From: Seriola aureovittata
Taxonomy: Eukaryota > Chordata > Actinopteri > Carangiformes > Carangidae
Direction: 5' to 3'
Assembly: GCF_021018895.1 (NCBI RefSeq)
Contig: NC_079373.1
Span: 27,441,375 to 27,505,374 of the forward strand
Length of the DNA stretch: 64,000 nt
Part shown: positions 14,701-37,969 of the stretch, one piece after another
Layout: each line of letters opens with the position of its first letter
Numbering within the stretch: the first letter of the stretch is position 1
Notes under the pieces: model-generated
Told to the model about the DNA's origin: nothing
What the model saw: only the letters and a program-made list of their open reading frames with translations
The model's database searches: none
Program-made: the position numbers and the translations under genes

Positions 14701-15742
14701 ATAGTATAGTAAGGCAAAAAAAGTCATAAAAATGACATAGTATAGTAAGGCATAAAAGTCATAGTATAGTAAGGCAAAAAAAGTCATAAAAGGGACATAG
14801 TATAGTAAGGCATAAAAAGTAATAAAAACGACATAGTATAGTAAGGCATAAAAACTTCAATAAAAGTCATAGTATAGTAAGGCAACAGAAGTCATAAGAA
14901 AGTCATAGTATAGTAAGATATAAAAAGTCATAAAAGTGACATCGTATAGTAAGGCAAAAAAAAGTCACAAAAACGACATAGTATAGTTAGGCATAAAAAG
15001 TCATAAAAACGTCATAGTATAGTAAGGCAAAAAAAGTCATAAAAACGACATAGTATAGTAAGGCAAAAAAAGTCATAGAATAGTAAGGCAAAAAAAAGTC
15101 ATAAAAATGACATAGTATAGTTAGGCAAAAAAAGTCATAAAAGGGACATAGTATAGTAAGGCAAAAAAAGTCATAAAAATGACATAGTATAGTAAGGCAA
15201 AAAAAGTCAATAAACGTCATAGTATAGTAAGGCAAAAAAAGTCATAAAAATGACATAGTAGAGTAAGGCAAAAAAAGTCAATAAACGTCATCGTATAGTA
15301 AGGCAAAAAAAGTCATAAAAGTGACATAGTATAATAAGGCATAAAAACATCAATAAACGACATCATATATTAAGGCATAAAAACGTCATAAAAATGACAT
15401 AGTATAGTAAGTCATAAAAAGTCGTAAGAAACTCATAGTATAGTAAGGCATAAAAAGTCATAAAAACCTCATAGTATAGTAAGGCAAAAAAAGTCATAAA
15501 AGTGACAGAGTATAGTAAGGCAAAAAAAGTCATAAAAGTGACAGAGTATAGTAAGGCACAAAAAGTCATAAAAACATCATAGTATAGTAAGTCATAAAAA
15601 GTCGTAAGAAACTCATAGTATAGTAAGGCTTAAAAAGTCAATTTATAGTAAGGCATAAAAAGTCAGAAAAACCTCATAGTATAATAAGGTATAAAAATGT
15701 CAATAAACGTTGTAGTATAATAAGGCTAGGTTACAGTAAGGA
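2719..15742. repeat. 13-kb AT-rich satellite with complex higher-order structure
   Basis: The array repeats a core CATAGTATAGTAAGGCA followed by variable linkers (TAAAAAGT, AAAAAAAGT, TAAAAACGTCAATAAACGT, TAAAAACGACA). Cores are usually ~25 or ~35-39 bp apart, so a few hundred copies are present. Edge units (2.7-3.5 kb) are diverged (AAGGTATAAAAAAGT type) and central units are homogeneous, as expected for unequal exchange. Longer blocks recur at offsets of 703, 1800 and 2574 bp. Many minus-strand open frames (LLYYDFL / MTFFALLYY peptides) arise because linkers are multiples of three without stops; they are not genes. Confidence 0.95.
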
Positions 15743-16235
15743 ACCGTCATTTATTGAAAATGTTGTGAAGTGTTGGAAGAAGGTTCAGGACAAAACAGAA
15801 ACAGAGTCATTTATTGATATCTTTATATATCGAGAAGCATGATGTACATACAAGTTACCACTGTGTGAAGGAATCCTTCCTGGTGACCACATTTTACACT
15901 TTAACCATGTCAGACTTACAACACGTGGTGATACAACTGTTCCTCATGGGACTACATCACATCCATACATGACGTGTGTGAAGATGAACTCAAACTAAAC
16001 ATTAACTCATGTTGTACAGTATATCCTTATTACCTCTGTCCCACTGAGAGACACTCACCAGTTTATAGTGAGTGACATGTGAGTGTGACACTGCATTTAT
16101 GACTGGACTTCATTCAAACACTGGGCAACACATTTCACCCGAACGTTTACCACAACTGCTGCAACCAGACGATCCAGAAACAAAACAAGCTGAAGGCAGA
16201 AGAATAACAACTTTTTAATGAGTTTCACTTTAATC
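15743..16235. other. Unique sequence between the satellite and prr5l
   Basis: About 490 bp without repeats or coding signal. The nearest prr5l poly(A) signal is at 16236. Confidence 0.6.
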
Positions 16236-16711
16236 TTTATTGTTCAGTATCAAGTCTAAAAGAGAAGATATTTACATGACCTGAGGGGTCAGAGCAGATC
16301 CAGGACCAGAGGATTAGTACAATCCTAGTCACAGTGTGTCCGGCCCAGTTACAGTCAGAGCTGCTGGAGCTGTGGGACAGGAAGAGTCTGGTACGATCAC
16401 ATCCTCTGTCCTGTTTCCTGTCCCGTCCTCCTTCCTCTCGTTTCCTGTCCTCTGTGTTTTCTGCTGCTCTCGTCGTGTGTTTGTTTTCCTGTCCTGCTGT
16501 AAACTCAAGTGGGGAGGGAAAGGTGACAGTGTACCCCCCCCCCCGTGCATCACTATTGATAATGCAACATATTACATCACCGTCACTTGAATGTCTTATC
16601 TCTGCTTGGCCACACACCCATACACTCTCTCTCCTGCATCAGCTACAATACAATTATGAACTAGGTTTTAATTACACACCACTTTTAATTGTTGGCCGTG
16701 GTCAACTTCAT

Positions 16712-16972
16712 CCACATCATCATCATCATCCACATCATCATCATCCACATCATCATCATCATCCACATCATCATCATCCACATCATCATCATCATCATCC
16801 ACATCATCATCATCATCCACATCATCATCATCCACATCATCATCATCATCCACATCATCATCATCCACATCATCATCATCCACATCATTATCATCCACAT
16901 CATCCACATCATCCACATCATCATCATCATCCACATCATCATCATCATCATCCGCATCATCATCATCATCAA
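16712..16972. repeat. ATCATCATCATCC minisatellite
   Basis: (ATC)3-6 blocks are separated by CACATC. It yields His-rich (plus) and Asp-rich (minus) frames by read-through. It may fall within a long prr5l 3' UTR. Confidence 0.9.
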
Positions 16973-17337
16973 CAGAAAAGCTGAAACCAGGAAGATTCTC
17001 AATGAAGCTCTGAAGTAGAAGATGTGTCTTTTTTTTCTGTGATTTCAGGGCCAGTGAACGGACGTGTGATCGCCATGGACGTCAGATGATCATATCCTTG
17101 TGAGGTGTGGAAATATCCTCCTTAAACATCTCTATGAGCTGTGTACTGTGTTAATAAGTAGCCAGACTACAGTCACACACTTCCTGTTACACCTGTATAC
17201 ACCTGTCCTCTTCACCTCAGTATCTTTACCTCTCTCTCCCTCTGCTCCTCCCTCACAGTTTAAACCCGACACAGCTGATCTGTTGAACGATCACGACCTG
17301 ACCAACTTCATTTTTATGTCCAGTTAAAGAAGTAGAG

Positions 17338-17660
17338 CCGCCTCCTCGTGGTCGTATCCCTCCGCCACTCAGACTAGTTCCAGGTCACTTCCTGTTTATC
17401 CAGAGTCAGAGACAATATGAACCATTGGTGTGAAAGTTTCTGTGAAGTCTTGAGTTATGGCTAAAAAAGCTTTTTGTGAGGTCACACTGACCTTGATCTT
17501 TGACCTTTGACCCCCAAAATCTAACCACTTCATCCTCAAGTCCAAGTGAACGTTTGCATTTCACAAATTTGAAGAAGTTCCATCGCAGTGTTACTGAGAC
17601 GTCGTGTCCATGAGAACGAGACGGACGGACAACCTGAAAACAAAATGGCTGCCACTCCGA
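17338..17660 (+). repeat. Dispersed repeat carrying DR1-type half-sites, copy 1
   Basis: It runs from CCTCCTCGTGGTCGTATCCC to GACGGACGGACAACCTGAAA and AAAATGGCTGCC. It contains GTGAGGTCACACTGACC and TTTGACCTTTGACCCCC. The same family appears at 33.06, 34.13 and, inverted, 61.37 kb. Confidence 0.8.
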
Positions 17661-17952
17661 CTGTCACACAGAGGAATAAAAAGTAGAAAAAAACACCAGG
17701 TGGACCCTGGACCCCCCCCCCCTCATTTTTTTATTCAAAAGGGAAAATTCACCAAAACATGAAGCGTCTGATACTGTGATTTACAGTCTGTTCCTGTGGG
17801 TTCCTCAGGTTCTGTAGGGTTCTGTCGGGTTCTCTTGTTTTGTTTTGTCTCCTCGTCGTTTGTTGTCTTGTCCATCTTGTCTTTTTGTCTCATTAGTCGT
17901 CTGTCATCATGTCGGGTTCAGTTCTCCGTCACGTCTGACTGTCGTTCCTCAG

Positions 17953-29791
<11,839 letters not shown>

Positions 29792-29964
29792 GCACTCTGT
29801 CTGCTGTGGAGGGAGGAAGCAAAGTGAAAGTGCATCATCAGCACGTTGTGTCAGAAAACTGCATCGATGTAAAAACGCTGTGAATCTGGACCCACGTGTT
29901 CAGCTCAGCATGTTCTGCACTTTCCCGCCTCACACAACAGATACGCCTCCGTTTTATCAAATGT

Positions 29965-30130
29965 AGAGCTGCGAGCTGATTGGCCCGCCGAGCGATTAGT
30001 CGATTGTTACAAACTATTTTGATAATCAATTGATTGTTTCAAACCTTTTTTTCTCCATGTTTGAACTTTTCATAGATTAAAACAACTGATCGATTAACTG
30101 AGAAAACATTTAGCAGATTAATCAACATCA
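29965..30130 (+). repeat. prr5l: Dispersed repeat with GATTAATCGA-type palindromic core
   Basis: It reads GAGCTGCGAGCTGATTGG then GATTAGTCGATTGTTACAAA and TGATAATCAATTGATTG, typical of a common fish repeat family. A related copy is at 44170-44380 and a fragment at 52080-52160. It lies in prr5l intron 1. Confidence 0.5.
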
Positions 30131-30179
30131 AAAATAATCACTCATCAAAAGAACGGATCCACACCGTGTCAGGAGACGA

Positions 30180-30480
30180 TCACATCCACAGCCATGCTAA
30201 CAGCTCTGTGAGGCTAAACATCTACATGCTAACAAGCTAATGTTTTGCAGGTGTAATATTCACCATCTTAGTTTAGCCTGTTAGCATGCTAACATTAGCT
30301 AACTAGCGGTAAAATGAGCGCACAGCTGAGGCTGATGGGAACATGTTTGGTTCTGCAGGTACCTGGTCATAAACCAAAGAACTGGACACGTTCAAATGTG
30401 ACCTGATGGTGGCGCTAGAGTTCATCCTCTGGGGAACATGAACATTTGTTGAGCCATATCAGTCTGGGACAAAGTGGAGG
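30180..30480 (+). repeat. prr5l: Dispersed fish repeat (GCTAACA-rich, ends CCTGATGGTGGCGCTAGAG)
   Basis: It contains AACATCTACATGCTAACAAG, GTTAGCATGCTAACATTAGC and GACCTGATGGTGGCGCTAGA, and ends near ATCAGTCTGGGACAAAGTGG. A shorter relative lies at 45255-45360. It is in prr5l intron 1. Confidence 0.65.
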
Positions 30481-31576
30481 AGCAACAGACAGACAGGTAG
30501 GGAGACAGACAGGTAGACAGACAGATGGTAAAGAGCTCCTGACTTCACTTCTGTGCAGGTTTAACTTCCTGTTGACGGTGGTCGGGGGCGGGGCCGAGCA
30601 GCTTCAGCAGCATCTGATTTGTTTAGAAACGCAGAAACATCAGTTTCCCTCGAACCACAGCTTCCTGTGTGACGGCGCGGCGCCGAGACCAGGCCGTTTG
30701 TTTACAGCGCAGAGAGGTCTCACTGCGCCTCGCTTTCCAGAGACCACAGGCGCAGACGGCCTGGCGCTCTGCTCTCAGCTCTGGTGACAGTTTCCACTCT
30801 GCAGCGCCACAGAGTCGCTTCTGTACGTGTCACTTCTGTCTGCAACCATCTGACCCAGAGTCACTTCTTTATATTTAGTCTCTTGTTTCTCTAAAACCGA
30901 CACAACCTCAGATTTATTTCTGTCAGTGTGGGAGGTTTCAGACCGTTTCACTTTTTCTGACTGTGTTTCTGTGACTGAGAAAATGCTGAATGATTCCTCC
31001 TGAATGAGGCTCAGTCTCAGTTTGTGCAGTAAAACTAGAAGTGGTCACGACTGCAGGGTGATGAGAGGCTCGTTGATCAGATGACTCAGCTCTAAATGTG
31101 TGAGGAAGTTAAAGGAAGCGGAGCCTCAGACGCAGCGACAGTAAACCCAGGAGGAGAAAGTACAGGGGGGTTATTAGGACTAGAAACACCGTGGCTCTCC
31201 GCCCACAGGTTACTGTAACAGCTTCACACCTTCGCTGCAGCTTCAGCCACAAACTCCAACATCAAAGGCGTCTCAGGCATTTACAGAAACATTTTTACAG
31301 CTGCTGAAAAAGGAGACGCCTCTGAGCTGCAGCTGAAGAAAAGATCAACAGTTTCCACAGAGATCAGTTTGTCGACGGCTCCTCTCCTTTTTCTTCTCGT
31401 CTCTGTTCATGCAACAAGTTTCTAACATTTTCTACAGACGCATTTTCACCATTTAGCTGAAGTTTGTCTTGGAACAATACTCACATGCCCGTATGCACAT
31501 TATTATGTTTTCTGTCTTTATTGTGAAAGAGACAGAGAGACAGAGACAGGACTGAGTCTAAGTGGTAGTCGCTCTA

Positions 31577-31734
<158 letters not shown>

Positions 31735-33064
31735 CAGGATTTTCTGGGTGTTATCGCCCCTCCTGTTTGTAGGAAGATCTCCTCCTAAAGTTTCTCCAAT
31801 GTGGGAGAGGGAGGACAAAATCCAGAGTCCTCATCAGGCCCAAAATTCAATATCTCGACAGTCCAGCCCAAATATCACGATATACAACATATTATATTGC
31901 GATATTTCATGTGTTTTCATAATATATATAAATATATAATTATTATTATTATTATCATTATTATTATTATTATTATTATACAAGTGCAGTTCAAAGTTTT
32001 ATTTGTCACATGCCGAGGTTTAATGTACAGTGAGCAAGGCAGTGAGATGAGGGTCGAACTCAGCAGGAGATCAATATTAGATATTAAAAATAAAATATGG
32101 AGGGAAATATTGTGATATTCGATATCATTGAATCGGCCCTAGTCTGGTTCTGTTTAAATATATTCCCCAATCAAGTATCATCCAAAGTCTTTTCAGAATA
32201 AAATGAACTCCACCATGAGCCAATGATAAGTAACTGGTTCTGCAGCCAGAGAACAGGAAAAGAGAATAAGATGATAACCGAATGATATACTTCATTTCTT
32301 ATCTTTAATTCATTTATATGTAATTTATCTTTTATTGTTTGTTTGTTTTTTTCTTTTCATTGTTTAAATATTTGTACTTGTTTATATCACTCAATTTATT
32401 TTGATTCTTGTCTATAATCACTTCAACTTATTTGTATAACTCAATAATCAAAGTTATGTTTTTGATTCTGAAGCTCAACAATCTGGAGAAGAACCTGGTC
32501 ACATTTAACCTGCGGAGACCAGAACCAGGCCGGATCAGAGTCCTGCTCCTCCTTCAGGACGCCCAGGTGGCTGATGGGATCTCACAGCGCGGTGTGTGTG
32601 TCCCACAGACCCTCGCTATGCCGTCCCCTCTGATCACGGCCAATGGGAGGCCTCATGCTGAGCGTCAACACAAACACACTATTGTTCATCAGGCTGCGTC
32701 CTGCCAACAGCAGAGGAGGTCAATAAATACTGATTCCTCTCTCGCCTGAGAGAACGTCAGACACGAGGAAGAACCCGACTCCTCGTCTGCAGCAGAGGAG
32801 AGAAACTAGAAGAGCAGACGAACATTATCACAACATTTATTACATTTCTTATATCATAAAACCTCTGTGGAGGAATAACAGCATGGCAGCTTTAATCAAC
32901 CAGACTTTCTAACAGTAAATCCACTGGTAGTTTCAGTGGGACGAGTTCTGACATGTTGGTGCAACACCAGGATTCATTCAGTCATCTTCCACAGCCAGAG
33001 AATCCTTTATCATCTCATTCAGGTTCTGTGTTCAGTCTGTTCCCGCTCTCTGACACTACAGAGA

Positions 33065-33245
33065 AACTAGAGCCACCTCCTCGTGGTCGTATCCCTCCGC
33101 CACTCACACTAGTTCCAGGTCACTTCCTGTTTTTATCCAGAGTCACTGAAAAAATATGAACCATTGATGCCAAATCTGAAGAAGTTTCATCAAGGTGTCA
33201 CTGAGATATCGTGTCTGTGAGAGAGACGGACGAGTGATAACTCAC
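33065..33245 (+). repeat. prr5l: Dispersed DR1-bearing repeat, copy 2 (internally deleted)
   Basis: It has the CACCTCCTCGTGGTCGTAT start and the AATCTGAAGAAGTTTCATCA … CACTGAGATATCGTGTCTGT end. It lacks the central GACCTTTGACC segment. It lies in prr5l intron 1. Confidence 0.75.
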
Positions 33246-33326
33246 TCACACGGCTCATAACAAACATGGCCGACCGGCCTCAACGTTCCCGAGTCAATGA
33301 AACAACTGCAAAATGTCACATTTACA

Positions 33327-33348
33327 GGGGGGGGGGGGGGGGGGGGGG
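33327..33348 (+). repeat. prr5l: G22 homopolymer
   Basis: Twenty-two consecutive G on the plus strand, C-rich on the prr5l sense strand; followed by (GT)n at 33408-33437, (AC)n at 33518-33561 and a CACG/AC tract at 33800-33856. Confidence 0.95.
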
Positions 33349-33405
33349 TTAGCAGCTCAGCTGATCGTGGGAGGGTGAGACCAGATCTGACATACTTCAA
33401 AAGGG

Positions 33406-33439
<34 letters not shown>

Positions 33440-33516
33440 TGTGATCACTACATGTGGTCAACTGTGCACACATGGTCTCATTCCCACACACAACCTGTAG
33501 TCTCTGACAGGGTCTG

Positions 33517-33565
<49 letters not shown>

Positions 33566-33825
33566 CGTCTGTCACGTGCTAATTTGAGTCAAAGATTCAA
33601 TCAGGAAGAAAAAACGACCATTGCTGCAAAAGTGGGCGTCAGGCGTCACAGTGCGTGTAAGCGTCACCATGGTAACCCATCTGGTACACACCGAAAACCA
33701 GTCATCACAAAAAAGGTCACCCCTCCATCTGACTTCATCCCACACACCTTCACATCCCAGTGTGTGAGGAAGAGTCCGGTCCAGCTTCATCTTCCTCCAC
33801 ACACGCACGCACGCACGCACACACG

Positions 33826-33856
<31 letters not shown>

Positions 33857-34127
33857 GTTCGACATCAGAGGCACCAAGTCACTTTTACATGAGCTTCACA
33901 AATCTCTCATGTAACAACTAGAATTATCTTTCACACCAACATCGAGATATTCAGCAAAATTAAAAAGTTGTGTGAAGTCGCATCATCAGTTAAACTGTAA
34001 AAACATTTCCTGGTTATAAAACTGTAGAAAATCTACATGTGCAAAACAGCTGAGAAGGAATAATAAATAAAACCTGAACCACTGACAACAAGTAACCACT
34101 GCCTCCACAACAGTTAGCTCAAATGTA

Positions 34128-34800
34128 CATCCTGTTTATCCACAGTCAGAGTAATGGCCAAAAGGTGTTTTCGTAGGTCACCGTGACCTTGACCTTTGAA
34201 CTTTGACCACCAAAGTCTAATCAGTTCATCATTGAGTCAAGGTGAGCGTTTTTACCATAGTTGAAGAAATTCCCTCGAGGTGTTACTGAGATATTGTGTT
34301 CACAAAGCTTGAACCGCGTTTTGTGAGGTCACTGCACCCTGACCTTTGACCCCTAAAATTAAATCAGTTCTTCCTTGAGTCCAAGTGAATGTTTCTGCCA
34401 AATCTGAAGGGATTCTCTTGTTGAGTTCACAAGTCCAAAATCACGTTTTGTGAGGTTATTGTGACGATGACCTCTGACCTTTGACCTTCAGCCACCAAAA
34501 TCGACTCATTGTGTATTTGAGTCAAGGTGAGCGTTTTCACCAAATTTGAAGAAATTACAGAGCTATTGAGTTCAAAAGGCCCAAATCGTGTTTTGTGAGG
34601 TCGCCGTGACCTTTCCTCCGCCGCCAACTGTCAGAGCAGCCATTTTGTTTTCAGGTTACCTGTCCATCCGTCTCATTCTCGTGGACACGGTATCTCAAAA
34701 ACAGCTTCTTCAAATTTGGCCCAAACATTCATCAGGACTCAAGGATGAACTGATTTTTGGGGGACAAAGGTCAAAGGTCAAGGGTTTCCTCCAAAAACAA
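34128..34800. repeat. prr5l: Dispersed DR1-bearing repeat, copy 3, expanded and head-to-head
   Basis: About three tandem ~145-bp internal units occur (34150-34620), each with TTTTGTGAGGTC…TGACCTTTGACC…CAGTTC. They are followed at 34630-34790 by an inverted end copy (GCAGCCATTTTGTTTTCAGG … GGTCAAAGGTCAAGGG). It lies in prr5l intron 1. Confidence 0.75.
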
Positions 34801-36377
34801 CGACTCCACCTCAGAAACACACGTACTCTGTTGTAACGTCGAGCTCCACCCTGCGTGTCACCTGATGACCACGACGTCACGTCAGACTTCGCGCAGCTGA
34901 CACTTCAGGCTGGAGCGACTCGCCGCAGTCGCACGACCACGACTCAGACTAAAGTTAGACAGGAAGCTGGAACAGATCCAGGGGCCGGAGAACAGAAAGA
35001 GCAGACTGAGCCGTGCTTCAGTTTCCTGTGATCAGCTGTGTGTTGGTGTTTGTGTGCGTTAGCATGTGGGCTAATCCTATAACAGAATCCCCCTGTCATG
35101 AGAAAGTACTCAGAGAGACTAATGGAATTACAGGCAGAGCTGCAGAGCACAGAGCTGCTTCTGAGCGTCTGAGTCACAAAACCCTCATCACTCATCCCCC
35201 TGACAGAAAACACACGGGAGTCAGTGAGGTTCAACCTCTGGGGAACATGAGTCCATCTCAGCGACCACACCCCAAAGAGACAGAGGAATACAACCACAAC
35301 ACACAGGCCACGCCCACACCGATACCGTTTCATTTTAAAACGGAAACGATCTAAATACTAACTAACTAAATGAGACCATCGCCTACACTGAGCATGTGCA
35401 AGCCGGTGTGACCCCAGAGTTTTCAAACTAAAACAGGCACAGAACTTCTGCCGCTCAGCTCTCTGTGATTTTAACCCACAAACCTAGAAAGTCCAAACGT
35501 CTGAGAAGATGCAGCAAGCAAATGTTTTTAGTTTTACTTGTTGCTGTTACAGATTTTCTCTCAAACCAAGTCCACAAGTCGTTTCAGGTGCTGTAAACCG
35601 TGTGAGCGTTTTAAAAATAGCATCAAGGAGAAAACGAGCAGCTTGTTGTGCAAACGAGGGATTAAACCTGTTACTGAGGCCGAGAGTAAAGTGGACTGTG
35701 GAGACGAGGGAACATGTTCAGTTTATGAAAACCTGCTGAAACTAAAGTGACTGGTTCATTCATACGATCATTTAATGATTCTCATTAAAGCAGCTGCTTC
35801 AAATCTCCTGTAAACCTTCATTACAGTTACCCACTCCCTCTTCTGTCCGACTGTATCTACATAATTAGAGGAAATTGTTTTTCCAGTCTATAAAATGTGA
35901 CTCACTTCTTACTCAGACTCAAACCGTCCCGTTGCTGCTTTACTCTTTGTTTTCTGCTCATGAGCAGGACCGGGTCTGTGGTGTCGGGTCTCTGTATGTG
36001 GAGCTGGTCTTTGATGGATGGCTGGCTGCAGACTGCGGCGGCGGCGGCGGCGGCTCTGGACAGAAGCCTTCGCTCTCTGACTCTAACCAAAACATCGCCA
36101 CACAGTAAACTGTCCCGAGGCTGCTGGGAACATCTGGCTGTGACGTCACGCTGTCGACATGTGGTTACCAACAGGAACGAGTAACAGACACCAAAACACC
36201 AAAACCACAGAGTGGTGCCAGAACGAAGGGAACATCACCAACAGCTGTAGAGTCACCTGCCTGCAGACACGGAGCAGGGCACAACAACTTCCTGATCTAC
36301 CTGTTAATCTGTCGACCTCAACTACCTGTTGGTGGATCGTCCTGCTACAAGTATGGAGGGCCATCTAATCAATATTA

Positions 36378-37035
36378 AATAAATAAATAAATAAAACTGT
36401 GAAGTAAATCCCCAAATAATATATAATAAAAAATAATTCATAATAATTAGGTATCATATGTAGGAGTATATAGGTAAATGTAAATATATAAGTCAGTAAA
36501 TAAATACATATACAAATGAATGAACAAATAAATAAATTAAAAATGAGGTAATACATGTAGAAATATATAAATAAATGTGAATATAAATATATAAGTGAGT
36601 CTATAAATAAATAGATATACAAATTGATAAATAAATAAGTAAATAAATAAATAGCTTTTATTTATTTCATGAGACTTTATTTTATAATTCCACATCTATT
36701 CATTTCTGAAGACTGTTGAATTTGGATGAACTGATGAAAATAAATGTGGCATTTGGAAATTAAAAGTCTTCAGAAATAAATAAATGTGGAATTATAAAAT
36801 AAGTGTCCCCTGAAATTTATAAAAATGTAATTTTTAAAATAAATTATTTGTTTACTTTTTTATTCATTAATTTGTCTATTCTTTTATAAAGTTATTTATT
36901 TATTTATTGACTCACTTATTTATTTATAATTCGTTTATTTATATATTTCTACATTTCAAACAGTTATTTACATTATTTATTTATTTCAAGATTTATTTCA
37001 TAGCTCTATTTATTCATTTATGTATTTATTTAATA
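36378..37035. repeat. prr5l: AAAT/ATTT-rich low-complexity region
   Basis: Diverged AAATAAATA and TTTATTTATT runs on both sides of the fold-back element at 36.65 kb. Open frames of Tyr/Ile/Leu come from this composition. Confidence 0.85.
36651..36825. mobile_element. prr5l: Palindromic fold-back element (MITE-like)
   Basis: Arm one (about 36673-36712, TTATTTTATAATTCCACAT … TTTCTGAAGACT) is repeated inverted at about 36765-36802 with only a few mismatches, around a ~50-bp spacer. Weaker pairing extends outward (TTTCATGAGAC / inverted TTTCAGGGGACAC). It lies in prr5l intron 1, inside an AAAT-rich region. Confidence 0.65.
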
Positions 37036-37441
37036 ATGATTTAGATGGAATCCCATGTACAAGATCTCAGGTAACTGTAAATGTGTTCACGAGCATAAAC
37101 CTTCCCGTTGGTCAGTCTGCAGACTCAAAAACTAACCCACCTGTGTGTCTGTGATCTGTTTACCTGTGCAGCATGACTGTGAACTACCTGCAGGTCAGGT
37201 ACAGATTTGTCTACCTGAGTTTCATGATGTCTGCAGGGTTGAACATTCCTCCCGTGTTGGTTTTAAATGACACACAGGTGAAGGTATTTCACTTTCCACA
37301 GTTTTCAAACGCCCACAGGTTTTTACAGTCAGTGTGTTTGTGCGGGTAAATAACACGGGGCCATGTGAAACTCACACCTGCTGTTGTTGTGCAGCGTGAA
37401 CATCCTGACAGGATGTGAAGCCTCGTGGCGGGTAAACTCAC

Positions 37442-37640
37442 CTGCGTACAGTCGCTTCCCCGCTGTGTCTCTGTCGGCGGATAAAAGCGTCCTCGGTTCT
37501 CACGGAGACGATGAAAAGCTCAGCGGCTCCTCCTCCTCCTCCTCAGCGGCGCCTCCGGCTCTCTGTCCCCGCACATCGCCACACTTTCGGCGGGAACAAA
37601 CTCAAAGTGAAGCTCGGTGTCTGTGAGATAGAGAGACAGA
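37442..37640 (-). other. prr5l: Probable non-coding first exon and promoter-proximal region of prr5l
   Basis: The minus strand has a near-perfect donor, CTGTACGCAG|gtgagt, ending the exon at 37442. Upstream of it the sequence is unusually rich in GC and CpG compared with its surroundings (37420-37620), with a GGC/GAG-rich stretch and a TTTTATCC run. No ATG occurs in the last ~100 nt before the donor, so this would be 5' UTR spliced to the first coding exon (acceptor at 29803/29800). The 5' limit is a guess, placed near the (CT)n tract on the minus strand. RNA evidence is lacking; a different first exon is possible, for example near the promoter-like block at 39 kb. Confidence 0.45.
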
Positions 37641-37938
37641 GAACTATAGAGAGAGAGAGAGAGAGAGAGAGAGCACTTCCTCCAGTAAAACTCAAACACA
37701 GAAACTGAAGTGAGAACAACTGCCGCTTCTCTTTATTCAACGGTCCGCAGCTAACAAGCTAAACAAGCTAACTACCCACACTTCCGGTTCTAACCTTCAC
37801 AGTAAAACTCGAGCTTGATAGACTGCACTAAAGAACTGTGACTGATACTGTCTGCATGGAAGGGTCTAATTTAGTTTATTAGGTTCGTTTAGTTCATTTG
37901 TTTTGTTTATTAGTTTAGTTTAGTTTAGTTTAGTTTAG

Positions 37939-37969
<31 letters not shown>

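Larger units (their letters stand above)
16236..17952 (-). other. prr5l: prr5l 3' UTR / polyadenylation region
   Basis: Downstream of the prr5l stop (17953) the minus strand has AATAAA at 17735-17730 and again at 16241-16236. The first would give a ~220-nt 3' UTR, the second ~1.7 kb. The longer version would include the ATCATCATCATCC minisatellite and the DR1-bearing dispersed repeat. Open frames of 74-216 codons here are repeat read-through (His-rich or Asp-rich) or lack any recognisable domain. Confidence 0.4.

Noticed and set aside
8698..15569. Minus-strand open frames with LLYYDFL / MTFFALLYY repeats (62-101 codons)
   Set aside because: They are read-through of satellite units whose lengths are multiples of three. 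They start and end arbitrarily in the array and have no flanking gene signals.
16329..17018. 216-codon plus-strand frame with a His-rich C-terminus and Asp-rich minus frames
   Set aside because: Produced by the ATCATCATCATCC minisatellite; no domain in the non-repeat part; falls in the likely prr5l 3' UTR.
30446..30878. Plus-strand frames of 113 and 69 codons in prr5l intron 1
   Set aside because: Overlap a dispersed repeat and a CAGACAG simple repeat; no domain or splice structure.
36365..36622. 85-codon Tyr/Ile-rich minus frame
   Set aside because: Arises from AAAT-rich low-complexity DNA; composition is not that of a real membrane protein gene and no start context or homologue is apparent.
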